DNA of 64,000 bases, taken from JADKFD01 sp050250665 (GTDB lineage: Bacteria; Pseudomonadota; Gammaproteobacteria; Xanthomonadales; SZUA-5). The stretch is from the NCBI GenBank assembly GCA_050250665.1, contig JBFWOF010000029.1, positions 1 through 64,000 of the forward strand, written 5' to 3'. The translations under genes and the position numbers were made by a program. Under the pieces are notes generated by a model. It saw only the letters and a program-made list of their open reading frames with translations, made no database searches and had not been told where the DNA came from. This document shows positions 15,306 to 24,633 of the stretch, piece after piece; the stretch's first letter is position 1; every line of letters begins with the position of its first letter.

Positions 15306-17705
15306 TTATTCGAAGCCGTTGGCAAACACCGTGGTGGACACGGTGGTGCATAGCCCCGGAACCTGGACGTGGCTGACCAGCACATCGTCCACCCACCAGC
15401 CCTGACCTGCCACGTTGCCATCGGTGGAGAAGCGCCAGCGCAGCTGGATGGTGCCGCTGAAGGCCGACAGATCGAAGTTGACAGGATTCCAGCTCAGATT
15501 GCTGCCGGTGAAGGCCGGTTGGCTGTTGGGAAAGCCGCAGGCGTCGCTGCTGTTGGAGTTGTTCATCGCCGCCGGATAGCCGCCCACCGGACTGATCACC
15601 TGCCAGCTGCCGCCGCCATCGGTGGAAATTTCCACCAGGCCGGCGTCCCAGCCGCTCTCGATGTCGTAGCGGGTCTGGAAACTGAGTGCCGCGTTCTGGC
15701 CCGGTGTGATGGTCATGGCCGGGCTGTACATGGCCAGGCAGGCGCTGTTCGGGTAGGTGGAGTAGTAGCTTCGGGCTCCGCTGTTGAAGACATCGCTGAC
15801 CACTTCCCAGCCCACATGACGCTGGGCGCCGGTGATGTTGAGGATGGGTTGGCCCAGTTCGGCGCCGCTGACGAACTGACCGTCGCTGAGCGGTCCGAAT
15901 GCGCTGGTGCTCAGGAAGACCGGGTTGTTGTCGCCGCTGCCATTGCTGGCGTCCACGGCCTGTACGCGGTAGGCATAGGGCGTGTTGTAGGCGGCGGTGG
16001 TGTCGGCAAAGCCCAGACCGCCGAGGCCGCTGGCCAGCGTGCTCGATTGCGTGGCATTGAACTCGGTACCGGCCGAGCGCTGCACGGTGAAGGTCACCGG
16101 TCCGGCACAGCGGGGATTGGCGGCCGGCCAGCTGAGATCGATCGCGCAGCTGCTGCTGCCGGTCGACTGGGCGTTGGCCACGCCAGCGAAATTGGGGGGC
16201 GCCGTGCACAGCCCGGTGGTCTGGGTGGCCTGGCAGGTGGAGAACTCGGACACGCAACGCTGGTCGGCGCTGCGCTGACGCACCCGGTAGCCGTAGGAGA
16301 TGCCGCCCGAGACTGGTGTGTCGATCAGGCTGTTGCTGCTAAGGCCTTGAGCGATCTGCGTTTCCGGACCGCCGCAGCCATCGATGGATCGGTACACCTC
16401 GAAGCTGGCGCCAGCCTCGCCAGGTGCCCAGTTCAGCGCGATCTGCTGATCGCCCGCCGGCACGGCGCTGAGTCCGGTGATGGCATCCGGGCCGGTGCAC
16501 AGATTCGGCTCCAGCACGAACAGACCATTGCTGATGTCGCTCAGGATCACCGTGCCGCTGGCAAAATAGGGGTAGATGCTCCAGGCGCCGCTGGTACCGG
16601 AGGCGTTGCTTTCAGGATGGGTGTCGAAGAACGCCACTTCGCTGATGCTGCCGCCGTCGATCTGCGCCAGATCCAGGATGCGCAACCCCGAAAGATAGTT
16701 GGACAGATAGGCGTAGCGACCCTTGATGTAGAGATTGTGATCGGTAGCCGCCACCGCTGCGGTGTAGGTCATGTGCAGCTGCGGCGCGTCCAGATCGCTG
16801 ACGTCGAATACATAGGTGCGGGTGTTGTGGCCGAAATCGATCTCGTCGATCTCGTCGTTGACCAGGAAATAGCGCGCGTCTTCGGTCAGCCAGCCCTGAT
16901 GGGTGTAGGAGCTGCCGCTGTAGCTGGTGCGCGAAATCTGCACCGGCGCGTTCTTGTTGGTGACATCGACGATGGTGACCGTGTCCTCGTTGGCGGCGAG
17001 GCAGATCTCGCGACCGATGTAGTTGGCGTCCGGACCTGAGTAGTTCACGCACTGGGCGTCATGGGTGTAGCCATCGCTGCCGAAACAGCCGGCGAAGGTG
17101 GGGGTCAACGGTGTGCGGATATCGATCGCATGCAGCCCGGCACTGCACTGCTGCGTGCCCTGGCGTGATCCCACCGCGTAGGCAAAGCCCGAATCGGTGT
17201 TGATGACGATGTTATGGGCGCGCCCGAAGTTGTTGTAATGCGCGTCTTCGGTGAAAGTCGCGGGAGGATTGGCGACACTGCGCAGGCGGCGCAGGTCAAA
17301 GACTTGCATGCCGTGGCTGGTGGCCTCGGAAACGATGAAGGCGTAATAACCCCGGGTCTTGATGTCGCGCCATGAGGAATTGCCGCTGTGGGTGGGCAAT
17401 GCCCCCAGTTGAACCGGCGACTCCGGATTGCTGATGTCGACAAAAACCGTTCCGTTGTTGCGCCCGACCAGCGCGTACTCCTTGCCGGTGTCGGGATCAG
17501 TCCAGCCCCAGATATCGTTGCCGCTGCTGCCGCCCAGTTGTGCACCAGCGATATGAGCTGCCAGATTGACGTTGGAACAGGGATAGGTGCCTTCAGCCAG
17601 ACCGTCCACGCAGGGCGCGGCATGCGCCGGGACCGGCGGTGGCGTCTCCGCGTGAGCGGAATTGAACAGGGCAGCGGTCAGCAGCAACAAGATCCATCGG
17701 CTCAC
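15306..17705 (-). CDS. secreted choice-of-anchor B family protein (LVIVD-type repeats, fibronectin-like domains)
   Basis: The 799-residue product starts with a signal peptide (MSRWILLLLTAALFNSAHA). Residues about 40-400 form LVIVD-type propeller blades, such as GTVFVDISNPESPVQLG and TRTYVFDVSDLDAPQL. Two fibronectin III-like domains (about 405-590) and a C-terminal jelly-roll-like domain (about 620-780, with WWVDDVLVSHVQ) follow. It ends VFANGFE, a C-terminal motif that I recall in many secreted proteins of this bacterial order and that may be a sorting tag. It is Cys-rich and Ser/Thr-rich, as extracellular proteins often are. Function is unknown, possibly surface adhesion. Confidence 0.82.
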   Translation of the reverse strand: MSRWILLLLTAALFNSAHAETPPPVPAHAAPCVDGLAEGTYPCSNVNLAAHIAGAQLGGSSGNDIWGWTDPDTGKEYALVGRNNGTVFVDISNPESPVQLGALPTHSGNSSWRDIKTRGYYAFIVSEATSHGMQVFDLRRLRSVANPPATFTEDAHYNNFGRAHNIVINTDSGFAYAVGSRQGTQQCSAGLHAIDIRTPLTPTFAGCFGSDGYTHDAQCVNYSGPDANYIGREICLAANEDTVTIVDVTNKNAPVQISRTSYSGSSYTHQGWLTEDARYFLVNDEIDEIDFGHNTRTYVFDVSDLDAPQLHMTYTAAVAATDHNLYIKGRYAYLSNYLSGLRILDLAQIDGGSISEVAFFDTHPESNASGTSGAWSIYPYFASGTVILSDISNGLFVLEPNLCTGPDAITGLSAVPAGDQQIALNWAPGEAGASFEVYRSIDGCGGPETQIAQGLSSNSLIDTPVSGGISYGYRVRQRSADQRCVSEFSTCQATQTTGLCTAPPNFAGVANAQSTGSSSCAIDLSWPAANPRCAGPVTFTVQRSAGTEFNATQSSTLASGLGGLGFADTTAAYNTPYAYRVQAVDASNGSGDNNPVFLSTSAFGPLSDGQFVSGAELGQPILNITGAQRHVGWEVVSDVFNSGARSYYSTYPNSACLAMYSPAMTITPGQNAALSFQTRYDIESGWDAGLVEISTDGGGSWQVISPVGGYPAAMNNSNSSDACGFPNSQPAFTGSNLSWNPVNFDLSAFSGTIQLRWRFSTDGNVAGQGWWVDDVLVSHVQVPGLCTTVSTTVFANGFE

Positions 17706-17867
17706 AGCGGCATCTCACGGGAACGGGCAGAGGCAAAGGTTAGCGCAAGCCGGGCTTCACCGGTGTGATCGGGGCAGCGGCCTGGCGCATGTCTGGAAGG
17801 ACAAGCTTGTGCGACAGACACGTCCCGGCCATCCTCATGGGCCGTCAGGAGCGCGAAGGACAGCGAC

Positions 17868-18212
17868 ATGAGCGATCTGGTGATGTTCGAACTCGATGGC
17901 GTGCCCGCGGAGCTGAGCGCACCGCCAGCCGAGCGGATCATTGCCGGCGAGCCCCGATTTACGACCTGGAACTTCGATGAGGCGCCGGGTGGTCTTTACG
18001 CCGGCATCTGGGAATCCACGCCCGGCCATTGGCGCATCCACTACGACGAATGGGAGTTCTGCCAGATTCTCTCCGGCGAATCGGTGCTGCATGAAGACGG
18101 CGCCGGATCCACCCACCTGAAGGCCGGCGACAGCTTCGTCATCCGCCCGGGTTTCCGCGGCAGCTGGGAAGTGCGGGTGACCACGCGCAAGACCTATGTC
18201 ATTCGGGTGTGA
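17868..18212 (+). CDS. cupin domain protein
   Basis: The 114-residue single-domain protein has the cupin core GGLYAGIWESTPGHWRIHYD, EWEFCQILSGESVL and LKAGDSFVIRPGFRGSWEV, typical of the Cupin_3 (DUF861) group. These small cytosolic beta barrels often bind a metal or a sugar acid. The first metal motif is degenerate here, with a single His in HYDEWEF. It is preceded by a GACAGCGAC stretch rather than a strong ribosome site. It is not in an operon. Confidence 0.85.
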   Translation: MSDLVMFELDGVPAELSAPPAERIIAGEPRFTTWNFDEAPGGLYAGIWESTPGHWRIHYDEWEFCQILSGESVLHEDGAGSTHLKAGDSFVIRPGFRGSWEVRVTTRKTYVIRV

Positions 18213-18258
18213 GAGGCTTGCATGAGGCACGAGGGCACGTGGCAGTGAAACACGTCGG

Positions 18259-18344
18259 CGTCATTGCGAGGAACGAAGTGACGAAGCAATCCAGTGGCTT
18301 GCAGCGCGGCATCTGGATTGCTTCGCTGCGCTCGCAATGACGCC
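18259..18344. repeat. dispersed repeat family C, copy 2
   Basis: An 86-bp palindrome running from CGTCATTGCG to CGCAATGACGCC, with inner arms GAAGCAATCCAG/CTGGATTGCTTC. It is a cleaner palindrome than the copy at 1876. Confidence 0.8.
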
Positions 18345-18397
18345 GACTTCCGGCTTTCAATTCCACCGCGGGTCCACCATGAGCCTTTGCACTTTGG

Positions 18398-18437
18398 TGC
18401 CCTCCGGCCCTCCGGCCCTCCCGCCCTCGTGCCCTCG
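18398..18437. repeat. short 8-bp tandem array (GGCCCTCC)
   Basis: About five 8-bp units (TGCCCTCC, GGCCCTCC twice, CGCCCTCG, TGCCCTCG) lie 36 bp before the phosphate acetyltransferase start. CTCGTGCCCT also appears, inverted, at 51121-51152. Confidence 0.7.
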
Positions 18438-18473
18438 TTCACCTAGTGCGTTTCCCCACCCTTCCGAGCCGCC

Positions 18474-19436
18474 ATGAACCAGCCCAAACACAAGAAATAC
18501 CGAGCGCTGATCGATTACTGCAGTGATCTCACCGCCGAACCCTGCGCCGTCGTTCATCCCTGCAATGCCAGTTCGCTGATCGGCGCGGTACGCGCGGGTG
18601 AGCTCAACCTGATCGTGCCGATACTGGTGGGGCCGAAGCAGCGCATCGAGGCGGTCGCGCGCGAGGCAGATCTGGACATCAGCAAGCTGCAGCTGATCGA
18701 CACCCCGCACAGCCATGCCTCGGCGGCCAGGAGTGCCGAGCTGGTGCGCGAAGGTCAGGCGCGGATGCTGATGAAGGGCAGCCTGCACACCAACGAGTTG
18801 CTGGAGGTGGTGGTCTCGCGGGATGGCGGCTTGCGCACCGAGCGCCGGATCAGCCATTGCTTCGTCATGGACGTGCCCGTGCTGGATCGGGTGGTCATCA
18901 TTTCCGACGCCGCCGTCAACATCTTCCCGACGCTGGCCGAGAAGGTCGACATCGTCCAGAACGCCATCGATCTGGCGCACGCGCTGGGCAATCGCGAGCC
19001 GCTGGTGGCGATCCTGTCGGCGACCGAATCGGTCAACCCCAAGATCCAGTCGACGCTGGATGCCGCCGCCCTGTGCAAGATGGCCGATCGCGGCCAGATC
19101 ACCGGCGGCCTGCTGGATGGGCCGCTGGCACTGGACAATGCCGTCAATCTCAATGCGGCCCGGATCAAGGAGATCGATTCGCCGGTGGCCGGTCGCGCCG
19201 ACATCCTGATCGCGCCCGATCTGGAAGCCGGCAACATGCTGGCCAAGAGCCTGAGCTTCATGGCCGATGCCGATGCCGCCGGTATTGTCGTTGGTGCCCG
19301 TGTGCCGATCATCCTGACCAGTCGCGCCGACAGTCTGGAAACACGGCTGGCCTCTTCGGCCATTGCCGCATTGGTGACACGCTACCGACAGCTGCAGCTG
19401 GCCAAGGCCGTCCAGGGCGACTCGGCAAGGGGTTGA
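18474..19436 (+). CDS. phosphate acetyl/butyryltransferase (Pta/Ptb family)
   Basis: The 320-residue product is the phosphotransacylase domain only. It lacks the MaoC hydratase domain present in longer proteins often named bifunctional enoyl-CoA hydratase/phosphate acetyltransferase. Recognisable parts are LIVPILVGPKQRIEAVA, GQARMLMKGSLHTNELL, VVIISDAAVNIFPTLAEKVD and the C-terminal PDLEAGNMLAKSLSFMADAD, which bind CoA and phosphate. It swaps CoA for phosphate on an acyl-CoA. Acetate kinase starts 6 bp later, so the two form an operon that makes ATP from acyl-CoA. The acyl specificity is open. Confidence 0.9.
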   Translation: MNQPKHKKYRALIDYCSDLTAEPCAVVHPCNASSLIGAVRAGELNLIVPILVGPKQRIEAVAREADLDISKLQLIDTPHSHASAARSAELVREGQARMLMKGSLHTNELLEVVVSRDGGLRTERRISHCFVMDVPVLDRVVIISDAAVNIFPTLAEKVDIVQNAIDLAHALGNREPLVAILSATESVNPKIQSTLDAAALCKMADRGQITGGLLDGPLALDNAVNLNAARIKEIDSPVAGRADILIAPDLEAGNMLAKSLSFMADADAAGIVVGARVPIILTSRADSLETRLASSAIAALVTRYRQLQLAKAVQGDSARG

Positions 19437-19442
19437 GCGCGC

Positions 19443-20621
19443 ATGGACGGCCATATTCTGGTGCTGAACGCGGGTTCCTCCAGCCTCAAGTTCGGACTCT
19501 ATGACGCGTCAGCGGCCCAGCCTGCTCTGCGTCTGCGCGGACAGATCAGTTCGCTGTCGCGGCAGCCGCAGTTCAGGGTGCGCGATGCCGAGGGCCGCAG
19601 CCGCTGCGAGCGCTCGCTGGAGGCATCATCCGGACTGTCGCAGGCGGCGGCACTGGACCAGGTCCTGGACTGGCTGGCCGAAGCGGCCGGTGAGCAAGCC
19701 ATCGCCGCCGTCGGCCATCGGGTCGTGCATGGCGGCATGGCCCACGCCGATCCGATCCTGCTGACCCCTGCCGTGATCGCCGAGCTGCGCACGCTGGTGC
19801 CGCTGGCGCCACTGCATCAGCCGCACAATCTGGCCGCCATTGCGCGCGTCGCCGAGCGCCATCCGTCGATGCCGCAGGTGGCCAGCTTCGATACTGCCTT
19901 TCACCGCAGCAACAGCGATCTGGTGCAGCGTTACGCACTGCCCGAGGCGCTGCATCAGGCTGGCGTGCGCCGTTATGGCTTTCACGGGCTGTCCTATGCC
20001 TATATCGCCGGCGTCTTGCAGGATCACGACCGGCGCGCCGCCGAAGGTCGGACCATCGTGCTGCACCTGGGCTCGGGTGCCAGTCTGTGCGCCCTCCAGG
20101 GCGGTGTCAGCGTCGCCAGCAGCATGGGTTTCAGTGCGCTCGATGGCATTCCGATGGCCAGTCGTTGCGGCGCTCTGGATCCGGGCGTGATCCTGTATCT
20201 GCTGCAGGAACGCGGCATGAGTGCCGATCAGGTGCAGGAACTGCTTTACCAGCAGTCAGGCTTGCTCGGTCTGTCAGGTATTTCCGGTGATCTGCAACGA
20301 TTGAGCGAGTCGTCGGCTGCCGAGGCCAGGCTGGCCATCGACGTGTTCGTCTATCGCATCGTCCGCGAGATCGGTTCTCTGGCCGCGGCAATGGGCGGGC
20401 TTGATGCGCTGGTGTTCACCGCCGGCATCGGCGAGCACTCGGCGCTGGTGCGCGCCGGCGTGTGCGAGGGATTGGAATGGCTGGGCATGCGTCTGGACGT
20501 AGCCGCCAACGCCCGGCATGCGCCCTGCATCAGCACTCGCGACAGCGGGCTGCTGGCGCTGGTGATCGCCACCGACGAGGAAAGCGTCATTGCGGCCGAT
20601 ACGGCGCGCGTGCTGGGTTGA
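19443..20621 (+). CDS. ackA: acetate/propionate family kinase
   Basis: The 392-residue product opens ILVLNAGSSSLKFGLYD, the ASKHA phosphate-1 motif of acetate kinases. It also has GHRVVHGG, the substrate segment FDTAFH, YGFHGLSYAYI, HLGSGASLCALQGG and FTAGIGEHSALVR. It reversibly transfers phosphate from acetyl-phosphate to ADP in the cytosol. It follows the phosphotransacylase gene by 6 bp. Its stop is 19 bp from the stop of convergent atpG, leaving no room for separate terminators. Confidence 0.95.
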   Translation: MDGHILVLNAGSSSLKFGLYDASAAQPALRLRGQISSLSRQPQFRVRDAEGRSRCERSLEASSGLSQAAALDQVLDWLAEAAGEQAIAAVGHRVVHGGMAHADPILLTPAVIAELRTLVPLAPLHQPHNLAAIARVAERHPSMPQVASFDTAFHRSNSDLVQRYALPEALHQAGVRRYGFHGLSYAYIAGVLQDHDRRAAEGRTIVLHLGSGASLCALQGGVSVASSMGFSALDGIPMASRCGALDPGVILYLLQERGMSADQVQELLYQQSGLLGLSGISGDLQRLSESSAAEARLAIDVFVYRIVREIGSLAAAMGGLDALVFTAGIGEHSALVRAGVCEGLEWLGMRLDVAANARHAPCISTRDSGLLALVIATDEESVIAADTARVLG

Positions 20622-20640
20622 GTCGATGGCTGGCGCTGGA

Positions 20641-21462
20641 TCAGAGCTTGCCCAGGGAGAGTTCGATGATCTCGGTGGTCATCTGTTCCTGCCGGGCGCG
20701 CTGGAAGCTGTTCTGTAGTTCCGAGGCAATCTGTTTGACATTGGACTGGGCCCTGGACATGGCCGCAGCGCGGGCCGCGTTTTCGGCGGCAAAGCCCATC
20801 ATCAGCGCTTCGCACAGTTCGGCAAACACGTATTCGCTGACCAGCGCGGAGAGCAGTGCGGCGGCGGGCAGCGTAGTCAGGGGCGGGGGCTGGGTCGATC
20901 GCGGGAAGCGTCCGAAATCGAAAGGAAACAGGATGCGGCGAATCAGCGTCTGTCCGGCATTGGCCGCATCGGCATAGAGCAACACGATCTCGGCCTCGGG
21001 TGTCTGCGCCAGACGCTCGAACAGGACATCGGCCAGCTGATTGGCCAGATCCGGCACTTCGCTGGCGTGCAGCGCGGCCTCGCTGGACCAGACTGGCGCC
21101 ACCTCACGTTCCTGCAGCGCCGACAAGGTGCGTGTGCCGACGGCCAGCAGCGTGCTGCCACGCTGGTGTTCGATCAGTGCGGCATCGGCGATACGGTCGG
21201 CAAAGGTGCCGGAGAAACCCTGTGCGGCGCCGACCACGATGGCCATGCCGCGCTGCTCGGACGCTTTGGCGGCGGTGCCGGGCAGCATCGACAGCGCGGT
21301 CGACAGGGCCGCTGCCACGCTGGTCTCATGGGCGCGGATGGCCTCCAGATGCGTGCGCGCTTCCTGCTGATGGGCCACTGCCAGCGCCCGCAGCGTGGAG
21401 ACGATGGTCTCGATCTCGCGGACATTGCTCAAACGATCATGGATCTGCCTGGTCTTGTTCAC
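20641..21462 (-). CDS. atpG: N-type ATPase gamma subunit
   Basis: The 273-residue product begins MNKTRQIHDRLSNVREIETIVSTLR-like and ends with the long helix NSFQRARQEQMTTEIIEL, matching the two coiled helices of F1 gamma. It is shorter and more divergent than housekeeping gamma. It is the rotor shaft inside the alpha3beta3 head. The ATG overlaps the atpA stop by 4 bp. It is the last gene of the operon, as in other N-ATPase loci. Confidence 0.93.
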   Translation of the reverse strand: MNKTRQIHDRLSNVREIETIVSTLRALAVAHQQEARTHLEAIRAHETSVAAALSTALSMLPGTAAKASEQRGMAIVVGAAQGFSGTFADRIADAALIEHQRGSTLLAVGTRTLSALQEREVAPVWSSEAALHASEVPDLANQLADVLFERLAQTPEAEIVLLYADAANAGQTLIRRILFPFDFGRFPRSTQPPPLTTLPAAALLSALVSEYVFAELCEALMMGFAAENAARAAAMSRAQSNVKQIASELQNSFQRARQEQMTTEIIELSLGKL

Positions 21463-22979
21463 GTCTTGGCGTCCGAACTCGCAGCTTCTCTCTGCGCCAT
21501 TGCCGAGCGCACGCAGCTGACCAGGGTCTTGCGTGTTGCTTCGTCTATGTCATCGGCTGCCACATCAAAGGCGGCCAGCGCCGGCTCGGCATCCAGTGCA
21601 GCTGGCAGCGCCTCCTTCAGAGCCGGAAACTGCGCCAGCGGCAGCGCATCCAGGGCGCCGTCGGCGAGCGCAGCCAGCAGCGCGATCTGTGCCAGGATGG
21701 AGATCGGTGCAAAACGCTCCTGCGCCAGCAGCGCTCCGATGCGCTCGCCATGCTGCAGACGCTTTTTCATGGCAGCGTCGCCAAAGCCGCCAAAGCGCGA
21801 GAACATCTTCATTTCCAGGTACTGCGCGTAGTCCAGTCGCACCCGTCCGGCCACCGAGCGCAAGGCGCCAGCCTGGGCCTTGCCGCCCACCCGACTGACG
21901 CTGAGGCCGATGTCCACTGCCGGTCGCTGATTGCCGGCAAACAGCGCTGCCGAGGTGACGATCTGGCCATCGGCAATCGAGATCAGATTGGTCGGGATGT
22001 AGGCCGACAGGTTGTCGGCTTCGATTTCCGCAATCGGCAGGGCGGTCAGCGACCCGCCGCCGCGCGCCGCCGAGAGCTTGGCCGAGCGCTCCAGCAGGCG
22101 CGCATGCAGATAGAAGATGTCGCCGGGATAGGCTTCGCGTCCCGGTGGCTGACGCGACAGCAGCGCCAGTTCCCGGTGGACGGCGGCGTGTTTCGTCAGA
22201 TCGTCGTAGATGATCAGGGCGTGGCCGCCCCGATCGCGCACCCATTCGGCCATGCTGGTGGCGGCGAAGGGCGCCAGCCAGCGCAGGCCCGGTTCGGCAC
22301 TGGCTGGGGCCACCACGAAGATGCTGCGCTCCAGCGTACCCTGCTCGCGCACGGCTTCGATCACTCTACGCACCGCCGTGGTGCGCTGGCCGATGGCAAC
22401 GTAGATGCAGACGATGTCGCTGTGCTTCTGGTTGAGCATGGCATCGACCGCAATCGAGGTCTTGCCGGTGCTGCGCTCGCCGATGATCAGTTCGCGCTGG
22501 CCGCGGCCGATGGCAAACAAGGCGTCGATCACCAGCAGGCCGGTGGCCAGCGGCTCGCTGACAAAATCGCGCTCGATGATGGCCGGCGCCGGACGCTCGG
22601 CGGGCAGGGATTCGGTGGAGGTCACCGGACCCAGTTCATCCAGCGGTCGGCCCAGCGGATCGACCACCCGACCCAGCAGGGCCTCGCCGACCGGTACCGA
22701 CAGAAGTCGGTCAGTCCGACTTACGGTCGTGCCGGCCTCCACAGCGGTGGCCGGGTCGAGAAATGCGGCCTGCAGCGTGTCTTCGTCCAGGTTCATCACA
22801 AAGCCGCGCATGCCCCCGGCGAACAGCAGCACCTCGCCCCGGCGGGCACCGGGCAGCCCGGAAACCTGGGCCAGGCCATCGGCCACCGCAGTCACCACCC
22901 CGGTTTCCTCGGCCCGCGGGCCGAGCCTGGCCGCTGCGAGCCGTCCTTTCAGCAGCTCCAGTGGCGCGTCATTCGGCAT
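21459..22979 (-). CDS. atpA: N-type ATPase alpha subunit
   Basis: The 506-residue product has the P-loop GERSTGKTS, where housekeeping alpha normally reads GDRQTGKT. It also has the beta-barrel domain (about 25-95) and the regions YVAIGQRTT and PTNLISIADGQI. Alpha subunits bind nucleotide without hydrolysing it. The N-terminus (MPNDAPLELLKGRLAAARLG) is short and unlike the membrane-contacting helix of typical alpha. It overlaps atpF by 11 bp and atpG by 4 bp. The divergent P-loop and position after atpF fit the N-type family. Confidence 0.95.
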   Translation of the reverse strand: MPNDAPLELLKGRLAAARLGPRAEETGVVTAVADGLAQVSGLPGARRGEVLLFAGGMRGFVMNLDEDTLQAAFLDPATAVEAGTTVSRTDRLLSVPVGEALLGRVVDPLGRPLDELGPVTSTESLPAERPAPAIIERDFVSEPLATGLLVIDALFAIGRGQRELIIGERSTGKTSIAVDAMLNQKHSDIVCIYVAIGQRTTAVRRVIEAVREQGTLERSIFVVAPASAEPGLRWLAPFAATSMAEWVRDRGGHALIIYDDLTKHAAVHRELALLSRQPPGREAYPGDIFYLHARLLERSAKLSAARGGGSLTALPIAEIEADNLSAYIPTNLISIADGQIVTSAALFAGNQRPAVDIGLSVSRVGGKAQAGALRSVAGRVRLDYAQYLEMKMFSRFGGFGDAAMKKRLQHGERIGALLAQERFAPISILAQIALLAALADGALDALPLAQFPALKEALPAALDAEPALAAFDVAADDIDEATRKTLVSCVRSAMAQREAASSDAKT

Positions 22980-23697
22980 GCTTCATCGCATCGGCGAGGG
23001 TCTGCAGATCGTGCGCCAGTGAGTTGTGGACCACGCCAGAGCCCGAGCGCAGTTCCAGCCCGGCGATCAGCTCGGGATCGGTCTGCACCGACCAGTCGGC
23101 GGCGCCGAGCGGCGCCAGCAGCTCGCGCAGAGCCGCCAGCTCGGCTTCCGCCAGCGGCTGTGGCGACAGCAGTTGCAGCTTGCCGCCTGCGAGCAAGGCC
23201 TTGCGATTCTGATCGGGCATGGCCTTCAGCGCCTGCAGCAGCCGTTCACCGTAGCCGGCCGGCGTCGGCGGCTGCGGCAATGCAGCCAGGGCCCGGCGGG
23301 CCATGGTCTCGGCCAGATCGCGGGCTCGCGCCAGCGTCTGTGCCTCGGCCTGCTCGATGGTCTGCGCGGCCTTGGCCCTGGCCTCGGCCACAATCTTCGT
23401 CGCGTCGAGTCGCGCCGCGTCGAGCAAGGCCCGGGTGTGGGACTCGCTATCGGCCCGCACTGCCGCCAGCAGTTCGTGGCGTGCGGCAGTGGTGCGCTCG
23501 GCTTCGGCCTGTGCCGCGGCCGCGGCCTGTTCCGACTCGGCGCGGGCGGCCTGGGCGGCCTCCAAGGCCTGCGCGGTCTCGGCCTGACGCCGGGCGACGA
23601 TCGCGGCGATCGGCTTGAACAGTAAGTGATGCAGGATCGCCAGCAGCAGCAGCACGTTGGCGATCTGGAAGCCGAAGGTGGTCCAGTCGAAACTCAT
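22969..23697 (-). CDS. atpF: N-type ATPase b subunit with delta-like C-terminus
   Basis: The 242-residue product has one N-terminal membrane helix (about 8-27, FQIANVLLLLAILHHLLF). A long Ala/Glu/Arg coiled coil (about 35-140) forms the stator stalk. Residues about 145-242 are not b-like; the end (DPELIAGLELRSGSGVVHNS then LAHDLQTL) resembles the C-terminus of the F1 delta subunit. No atpH gene is present, so this protein probably does both jobs. The gene starts 4 bp after atpE. Confidence 0.9.
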   Translation of the reverse strand: MSFDWTTFGFQIANVLLLLAILHHLLFKPIAAIVARRQAETAQALEAAQAARAESEQAAAAAQAEAERTTAARHELLAAVRADSESHTRALLDAARLDATKIVAEARAKAAQTIEQAEAQTLARARDLAETMARRALAALPQPPTPAGYGERLLQALKAMPDQNRKALLAGGKLQLLSPQPLAEAELAALRELLAPLGAADWSVQTDPELIAGLELRSGSGVVHNSLAHDLQTLADAMKHAE

Positions 23698-23701
23698 CGC
23701 T

Positions 23702-23947
23702 TCACTTCACGAAGGGATTGGCAAACAGCAGCAGCAGTGCAATCACCAGACAGTAGATCGCCATGGTCTCGATCATCGCCAGGCCCACGAACAGCGTGCG
23801 CGAGATGGTGCCGGCGGCTTCTGGCTGGCGGGCGATGGCGTCCATCGCGGCTGCCACGGCGCGGCCCTCGGCCAGCGCCGGCCCGATGGCTCCGAATGAC
23901 ACCGCCAGGGCGGCGGCAAGGATGCTGACCAGATCGACATGGTTCAT
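23702..23947 (-). CDS. atpE: N-type ATPase c subunit
   Basis: The 81-residue hairpin protein has two membrane helices. Helix 1 contains GPALAEGRA with carboxylate E27; helix 2 contains VGLAMIETMAIY with E60 and T61. A carboxylate in each helix is the pattern described for N-type rotor rings such as that of Burkholderia pseudomallei, which was reported to form a large c17 ring. E60-T61 also resembles Na+-type sites, so the coupling ion (H+ or Na+) is not settled by sequence. It overlaps atpB by 4 bp. Confidence 0.94.
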   Translation of the reverse strand: MNHVDLVSILAAALAVSFGAIGPALAEGRAVAAAMDAIARQPEAAGTISRTLFVGLAMIETMAIYCLVIALLLLFANPFVK

Positions 23948-24633
23948 GGTTTCTTTTCCTTGTCTTTGGGGCTGCCGTCCTCGACAGCCGCAGCGATGAA
24001 CACCAGGGCAAGCATGGCGAAGATGTAGGCCTGCACGGCGCCGGTCAGCAGATCCAGTGCCATCAGCGGAATGGGCACCAGCAGACCGGTCAGCGAGAGC
24101 ACGATGCCGATGACGAAGACACCGCTCATGACATTGCCGAACAGGCGCACCATCAGCGAGAAGGCGCGCGTGATCTGTTCGATCAGATTGAGCGGAATCA
24201 TCACCCAGCTTGGCCGCAGGAAGCTCTTCAGATAGCCGAGCAGGCCCTGCTCGCGGACGCCGTAGCCGATGGTGGCGAGGAACACGATCAGCGCCAGCGC
24301 GGCATCGGTTTCCAGGTGCGCCGTGGGCGGTTCCACCAGCGGCAGCAGCGAACTCCAGTTGGCCGCCAGGATGAACAGCAACAGGGTGCCGATCAGACTG
24401 CGCAATCGGGCCGGATCTCCCGGGACCGAAGCGCGGATCTGATCGTCGATGGCACCCACCATCAGCTCCAACAGGGCCTGGGTCTTGCCCGGCCGGATCG
24501 CCAGGCGGCGCGTCAGCAGCCAGGAGGCCAGCGCCAATGCGGCCACGATCAGCCAGGTGGTCAGCACCGTCCAGCTGACCGGAATCGGGCCGACCATGAA
24601 GGCCAGGCTGACATTCAGGGGTGACTCGTTCAT
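23944..24633 (-). CDS. atpB: N-type ATPase a subunit
   Basis: The ATG at 24633 is chosen because it overlaps the atpR stop by 4 bp, as at other junctions in this operon, and gives MNESPLNVSLAFMVG. The 229-residue product has about six membrane helices and the essential arginine R163 in SLMVRLFGNVMSG, which faces the c-ring carboxylate. It forms the two ion half-channels. The tail is charged (DGSPKDKEKKP). Confidence 0.93.
   Translation of the reverse strand: MNESPLNVSLAFMVGPIPVSWTVLTTWLIVAALALASWLLTRRLAIRPGKTQALLELMVGAIDDQIRASVPGDPARLRSLIGTLLLFILAANWSSLLPLVEPPTAHLETDAALALIVFLATIGYGVREQGLLGYLKSFLRPSWVMIPLNLIEQITRAFSLMVRLFGNVMSGVFVIGIVLSLTGLLVPIPLMALDLLTGAVQAYIFAMLALVFIAAAVEDGSPKDKEKKP

Noticed and set aside
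15369..17039. 556-codon open frame antisense to the anchor-B protein
   Set aside because: Same shadow effect; the minus strand has a signal peptide, known repeats and a natural C-terminus.
21000..23618. 872-codon open frame antisense to atpG, atpA and atpF
   Set aside because: It spans three certain genes and is Arg/Pro/Ala-rich, typical of a GC shadow.
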